Part shown: positions 6,804 to 10,029 of the stretch, one piece after another
Layout of the letters: each line of letters starts with the position of its first letter
How positions within the stretch are numbered: position 1 is the stretch's first letter
Assembly (NCBI GenBank): GCA_949283905.1
Contig: CASDUB010000048.1
Coordinates: forward strand, 1-10,029
Source: an uncultured Lachnospiraceae bacterium
GTDB lineage: Bacteria > Bacillota > Clostridia > Lachnospirales > Lachnospiraceae
Direction of reading: 5' to 3'
Length of the DNA stretch: 10,029 bases
The notes under the pieces: generated by a model
The model's database searches: none
The model's input: the letters and a program-made list of their open reading frames with translations, nothing else
Told to the model about the DNA's origin: nothing
Program-made: the position numbers and the translations under genes

Positions 6804-8314
6804 TTTTTACAGAAGAGGGTACAGCGGTGGATATTTTTTGTAAAGATATTGCGGGAGCTAAACTGAATCTGATGGGAATACTCCGTGAAAACGGGGTATT
6901 CTTTTCTATGCCCTGCGGCGGAAACGGAACATGCGGAAAATGCAGAGTACGTTTTATTTTCGGAGCTCCCAAAGCCAATGAAGCCGATAAAAATATTTTA
7001 ACGGAAAAAGAAATAGCGGACGGCTGGAGAGTTGGATGCAAAGCTGTCGTAACAGGCGAGTTTGCTATTGAAATACCGTCAAAAGAGGATGATATAGCTG
7101 TTGAAACAGGATTTGGAAATGAGGAAAAATCAGGTGATTCAACAAGTGTTGAAAGAGCCAAAGAAACATCAGATAATCTTGTAATTGTAGCAGATATCGG
7201 AACCACGACAATAGCGGCGACTCTTGTAGACTGTGAAAATAATAAACAGATTGCTACAGTTACATCCGTAAATCATCAGCGAAGTTTCGGCGCCGACGTG
7301 ATTTCGAGGATACAGGCATCAAATAACGGCGCAAAAGAGCTTCTTAAAAAGTCGGTAGAAGATGATCTGCGTCATTTGGCTTCAAAGCTTGGTGTTGATT
7401 TTGATAATACAAAAATGATAATTTCCGGAAATACAACAATGGAGCATCTCTTGCAGGGACTGCCGTGTGATACGCTGGGGGTCAGCCCGTATACGCCGGT
7501 GGATATTTCTTTGCACGAGTTCGGGAAATACATTATTCTTCCGGGAATCAGCACTTTTGTAGGAGCCGATATCGTAAGCGGTATAATTGCCTGCGGCATG
7601 GATGAAAGCGATAAGATCAATGTTCTTATAGATCTTGGAACTAACGGAGAAATGGCCATTGGAAATAAAGACAGGATACTTGTAACGTCTACTGCAGCAG
7701 GACCTGCCTTTGAAGGAGGCAATATTTCCTGCGGTGTTGCCGGGATTCCGGGAGCTGTTGACAGTGTAACGATAAATGACGGCAATGTAAGCTATACTAC
7801 GATAGGAAATGAAAAGCCGGCCGGAATATGCGGAACCGGCGTCATTGAGATTATGTATGAGCTTATTTCAAATGAAATCGTCGATGAGACCGGTCTTATG
7901 GATGATGAATATTTTGACGACGGCTTTGAAATTGCGGCAGGATGTATATTTACGGAAAAAGACGTCAGAGAAGTGCAGCTTGCAAAAGCTGCAATCAGAG
8001 CCGGTCTTGAAACTCTTATCGAGGAATTCGGCACTGATTATAAAAGTATAAACAAAATCTATATAGCAGGCGGTTTCGGAAGAAAGATAAACTTAAATAA
8101 GGCAGCGGGAATCGGCCTTATTCCTGAGGAGTTTGTCGACAAATGTGAAGCTGTCGGAAACAGTTCCCTTGAGGGCGCTGTAATGTTTGCAGCAGATACC
8201 GGATTAAAGGAAAGATTTTGTAAAATCAGCAAACAGGCGCAGGAGATCAGCCTGGCCGAGAGCGCTTCATTTAACGATTATTATATGGATCATATGTTTT
8301 TTCCGGAGGTTTGA
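6800..8314 (+). CDS. [2Fe-2S]/ASKHA reductive activator of corrinoid proteins (RACo/RamA-like, DUF4445)
   Basis: ATP-dependent activases of this family reduce inactive Co(II) corrinoid back to Co(I). The N-terminus (1-95) is a plant-type [2Fe-2S] ferredoxin with CX5CX2C (Cys39, 45, 48; PCGGNGTCGKCRV) and Cys80 (VGC). After a charged linker (about 95-125) comes an ASKHA ATPase domain: phosphate-1 ADIGTTT (131-137), ISGNTTMEHL (208-217), phosphate-2 DLGTNGE (278-284), STAAGPAFEGG (297-307) and adenosine motif YIAGGFG (421-427). At 504 residues it is compact: no C-terminal 4Fe-4S domain as in RamA, and shorter than classical RACo. GTG at 6800 shares GTGA with the upstream stop (4-bp overlap, coupling). 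A GTG at 6827 has a better ribosome site (AGAGGG, 7 bases away) but would remove the first ferredoxin strand, so 6800 is preferred. Confidence 0.9.
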   Translation: MIFTEEGTAVDIFCKDIAGAKLNLMGILRENGVFFSMPCGGNGTCGKCRVRFIFGAPKANEADKNILTEKEIADGWRVGCKAVVTGEFAIEIPSKEDDIAVETGFGNEEKSGDSTSVERAKETSDNLVIVADIGTTTIAATLVDCENNKQIATVTSVNHQRSFGADVISRIQASNNGAKELLKKSVEDDLRHLASKLGVDFDNTKMIISGNTTMEHLLQGLPCDTLGVSPYTPVDISLHEFGKYIILPGISTFVGADIVSGIIACGMDESDKINVLIDLGTNGEMAIGNKDRILVTSTAAGPAFEGGNISCGVAGIPGAVDSVTINDGNVSYTTIGNEKPAGICGTGVIEIMYELISNEIVDETGLMDDEYFDDGFEIAAGCIFTEKDVREVQLAKAAIRAGLETLIEEFGTDYKSINKIYIAGGFGRKINLNKAAGIGLIPEEFVDKCEAVGNSSLEGAVMFAADTGLKERFCKISKQAQEISLAESASFNDYYMDHMFFPEV

Positions 8315-8871
8315 TGTTGAAAACAAAAGAAGAAATATTGGATATAGTTAATTCTGTCGGTCTTACCCAAAACGCGGTTTTTGATGCGGAAAAACTTTCT
8401 TTCAGAACGGAAGTCAGAGATATGTGCGCTGCTGACAAATGCAATATGTATGGGAAAAACTGGGCATGTCCTCCCGCATGCGGCACCCTGGATGAGATAA
8501 GAGACAAAGCCTCTGAATACAGTTGGGGTATCGTTGTTCAGAAAACGGGACAGATGGAAGATCCTTACGATGTAGATGTAATGATGGAAACGGAACAGGA
8601 GCTGAAAAAAGAATTCACAAAACTTTGTGATATACTGATTGAAAGAGAAAAGATAGACTGTTTTCCCATGGGAGCCGGAAGCTGTATGAGATGCAGCGAA
8701 TGTACATATCCGGATGCGCCATGCAGATTTCCTGATAAACTTTTTCCTTCAATGGAAGCGTGCGGACTTGTGGTGTCAGATACATGCGAGCTTGCAGGCA
8801 TACCTTATTATTACGGGAAAAATACTATAACATATACCTGCTGTATATTATTTAAGGGAAGTTCATCATAA
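8314..8871 (+). CDS. DUF2284-type cysteine-rich putative metal-binding protein
   Basis: A 185-residue protein with 14 cysteines, no signal peptide and no membrane segment. The cysteines cluster as CAADKCNMYGKNWACPPAC (38-56), GSCMRCSECTYPDAPCRFP (122-140), EACGLVVSDTC (149-158) and a terminal TCC (175-177). The WACPPACG and GSCMRCSEC stretches are the hallmarks of the DUF2284 predicted metal-binding family, whose reaction is not known to me. Start: the upstream stop and this ATG share TGATG (1-bp overlap), and GGAGG at 8305-8309 lies 4 bases before the ATG. A TTG at 8311 is only 1 base from that site and is rejected; a TTG at 8317 has better spacing but is a weaker codon. Tight coupling to the activase suggests a role with it: Fe-S or cobalt/corrinoid handling or electron delivery are possible, none is shown. 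Confidence 0.85.
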   Translation: MLKTKEEILDIVNSVGLTQNAVFDAEKLSFRTEVRDMCAADKCNMYGKNWACPPACGTLDEIRDKASEYSWGIVVQKTGQMEDPYDVDVMMETEQELKKEFTKLCDILIEREKIDCFPMGAGSCMRCSECTYPDAPCRFPDKLFPSMEACGLVVSDTCELAGIPYYYGKNTITYTCCILFKGSSS

Positions 8872-8890
8872 CGGTGAACCTCCCTTTTTT
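8854..8890 (+). terminator. Operon terminator overlapping the end of the DUF2284 gene
   Basis: A 12-bp stem (8854-8865 with 8875-8886, one A-C mismatch) closes a 9-nt loop and runs into six T (8885-8890). The 5' arm is the final coding sequence of the DUF2284 protein and its stop codon (8869-8871) sits in the loop. The minus-strand reading lacks a good T run, so it serves mainly the plus-strand operon. Confidence 0.85.
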
Positions 8891-8909
8891 AATTAACGAA
8901 TATTTATTA

Positions 8910-9755
8910 TCAGTTGCGTTTGCTTTTAGCTTTTGCGGCAAGAACTCTCGGATCTGATTCGAGAGCTACGTCATAACGTCCTACGCAAAGAGCTCCGCCG
9001 TCAACTACGATGTTTTCTCCTGTTACATATGAAGCGTCCTTTGAAGCAAGGAATGCGATAACCGACGCCTGTTCGTCCGGGGTAGCCATACGGCGAAGCG
9101 CTGTTCCGGCGCTTGTAAGACGAGCGCATTCTTCAGGAGATATGCCTGTTATCTCTGACATGTTTGTAAGCATGGCGTCAGAACCGGTGAATCCCGGTGA
9201 AATGCTGTTAATACGTATAGGAGCAAAATCCTGAGCCATTGCTTTTGACATCAGAATAATAGCTGCTTTTGATGCGCCGTACAGTGTACGGGCTGCTACG
9301 CCCATATTACCGTTTACTGAAGCGACATTTATGATCGAAGGATAAGGTGATTTATAAAGTTCCGGAATACATACTTTACAGGCAAGTCCGAAGCCTTTTA
9401 CGTTTGTTCCGAGAACTTCATCGTAATCTTCGGGATTCATTTCAAGGATCGTTCCTCCGACCTGTTTTGCACCGCAGTTTACAAGAACGTCGAGATGTCC
9501 CCATTTTTCAAGGACTGCATTAAGCGCTTTCTGAGTATCTTCCATATTTTTAATGTCAGCGGTCACGTAAATAGCACAGTCGGGACGTCCGGCTGCTTCA
9601 GTAATTTCGGCTAAAGCTTTTTTGCCGACTTCTTCGCGGCGTCCTGTGATGCAGACGTTAGCGCCTTCCATTGCAAATCTTTTTGCTGTAGCTTTTCCGA
9701 TACCGTCAGTAGCTCCTGTAAGAAGCACTGCGTATCCTTCAAATCTTTTATCCAT
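8910..9755 (-). CDS. SDR-family NAD(P)-dependent oxidoreductase
   Basis: A 281-residue classical short-chain dehydrogenase/reductase, interconverting an alcohol and a ketone with NAD(P)(H) in the cytoplasm. The cofactor loop TGATDGIG (13-20), the active-site Asn in TNVKG (N118), Ser146 (NVASVNG) and Tyr159-X3-Lys163 (YGASK) are all present, followed by SPGFTGSDAM (186-195) and the C-terminal TGENIVVDGG (245-254). Two Arg after strand 2 (TGRRE) favour NADP(H). The usual NNAG motif is NCGA (93-96). The tail after VDGG is about 25 residues longer than in many family members and strongly basic at the end. AAAGGAG at 9763-9769 lies 7 bases before the ATG. It converges on the reductase operon and follows, after a terminator, the corrinoid protein gene on the same strand. 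A part in the same pathway is plausible from position only; the substrate is unknown. Confidence 0.93.
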   Translation of the reverse strand: MDKRFEGYAVLLTGATDGIGKATAKRFAMEGANVCITGRREEVGKKALAEITEAAGRPDCAIYVTADIKNMEDTQKALNAVLEKWGHLDVLVNCGAKQVGGTILEMNPEDYDEVLGTNVKGFGLACKVCIPELYKSPYPSIINVASVNGNMGVAARTLYGASKAAIILMSKAMAQDFAPIRINSISPGFTGSDAMLTNMSEITGISPEECARLTSAGTALRRMATPDEQASVIAFLASKDASYVTGENIVVDGGALCVGRYDVALESDPRVLAAKAKSKRN

Positions 9756-9865
9756 ACTTATTCTCCTTTGTTAAATAATTCCGCATACACTTATATATAA
9801 AGTTTACCACATATGAGAAAAGAAACCATTAATTATTACGTTATGAATGAATATAACGAAAAATA
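9756..9865 (-). promoter_or_regulatory. Promoter-bearing gap upstream of the SDR gene
   Basis: After the terminator on its right this AT-rich gap must hold the SDR promoter. A minus-strand TATATA-type -10 lies near 9790-9801, with only a weak TTCTCA-like -35. No convincing operator was seen. Confidence 0.3.
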
Positions 9866-9902
9866 TATAAAAAAAGATGTTCCCGGTGAAAGGAACATCT
9901 TT
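9866..9902 (-). terminator. Rho-independent terminator of the corrinoid-protein gene
   Basis: A perfect 11-bp stem (9873-9883 with 9892-9902) with an 8-nt loop. Read on the minus strand it is followed by seven T (complement of 9869-9875), so it ends the transcript coming from the right edge, about 20 bases after that gene's stop. On the plus strand the stem is followed by AGTAAT and no T run. Confidence 0.9.
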
Positions 9903-9922
9903 AGTAATAAAAAAATGATAAA

Positions 9923-10029
9923 TTAAAATGTTTCTAATAATTCAACGGCGCGTTCTGAAGCGCTTGCTGCGTCTTCTGTATATGCGTCGGCACCGATGCT
10001 GTCAGCGAATTCCTGTGTGATAGGAGCGC
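9923..10029 (-). CDS. Methyltransferase-cognate corrinoid (B12-binding) protein, C-terminal end only
   Basis: Only the last 34 codons and a TAA (9923-9925) are in the window; the rest lies beyond the right edge. The translation contains APITQEFADSIGADAYTEDA and then ASASERAVELLETF. This matches the C-terminal signature of MtaC/MttC/MtbC-type cobalamin-binding proteins, where the last strand and helix read like APVTQEFADEIGADGY..DA..AV. Full proteins are about 210-220 residues with a helical cap and a Rossmann B12 domain bearing DXHXXG, all of which would be off-window. The frame is open to the edge and is followed by a proper terminator, which supports a real gene end. It would be the carrier that receives methyl from the methyltransferase(s) here and is reduced by the activase at 6800-8314. 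Confidence 0.8.
   Translation of the reverse strand, partial: APITQEFADSIGADAYTEDAASASERAVELLETF

Noticed and set aside
6784..7206. Minus-strand open frame of 140 codons opposite the activase ferredoxin domain
   Set aside because: The plus strand encodes clear [2Fe-2S] and ASKHA motifs here; the antisense product is low-complexity Ser/Pro-rich sequence typical of a shadow.
7372..7785. Minus-strand open frame of 137 codons inside the activase gene
   Set aside because: Antisense to conserved ATPase motifs, with no start context or family likeness.
1..10029. CRISPR arrays, insertion sequences, tRNA/rRNA genes, attachment sites
   Set aside because: No spaced direct repeats, transposase-like frames with terminal repeats, or tRNA-like cloverleafs were seen by eye; spacers between genes are all under about 220 bases and accounted for.

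Overview
The window looks like chromosome from a moderately AT-rich, low-GC Gram-positive anaerobe. The ATP-type PEP carboxykinase, the strong AGGAG/GGAGG ribosome binding sites, the short U-tailed terminators and the gene families present suggest a clostridial, perhaps Lachnospiraceae-like, organism. The family-level placement is an inference from style, not from a marker gene.

Layout, left to right. (1) The 3' part of pckA (1-998, +) closed by a GC-rich terminator. (2) A monocistronic UROD/MtaA-like methyltransferase gene (1217-2227, +) ending in a hairpin that can serve both strands. (3) A convergent AraC-type regulator with an N-terminal PocR-like sensor domain (2371-3582, -). (4) A 220-bp divergent control region with a near-consensus minus-strand promoter overlapped by an inverted repeat, and a plus-strand extended -10 without a good -35. 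(5) A compact plus-strand operon: an Old Yellow Enzyme/2,4-dienoyl-CoA-reductase-type flavin/Fe-S reductase (3803-5767), a second UROD/MtaA-like methyltransferase (5802-6803), a [2Fe-2S]+ASKHA corrinoid-protein reductive activase (6800-8314, 4-bp overlap) and a cysteine-rich DUF2284-type protein (8314-8871, 1-bp overlap). Its terminator begins inside the last gene. (6) A convergent SDR-family oxidoreductase (8910-9755, -). (7) At the right edge, on the minus strand, the last 34 codons of what reads as a methyltransferase-cognate corrinoid (B12-binding) protein (9923-10029), followed by a perfect 11-bp hairpin terminator.

How they may work together. Two UROD-superfamily methyltransferases that keep the His-X-Cys...Cys zinc signature, a corrinoid carrier protein and an ATP-dependent reductive activase are the standard parts of a corrinoid-dependent methyl-transfer (demethylation) system. 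The PocR-AraC protein is the likely inducer-responsive activator. What sets the locus apart is that the activase and one methyltransferase share an operon with an OYE-type enone/enoate reductase and a DUF2284 protein, with an SDR dehydrogenase next door. The best working hypothesis is a catabolic module that removes a methyl group from a methylated (for example methoxylated) substrate and also reduces an activated C=C and possibly a carbonyl/alcohol on the same molecule. The substrate cannot be told from sequence. The methyl acceptor (tetrahydrofolate, a thiol or other) is also open.
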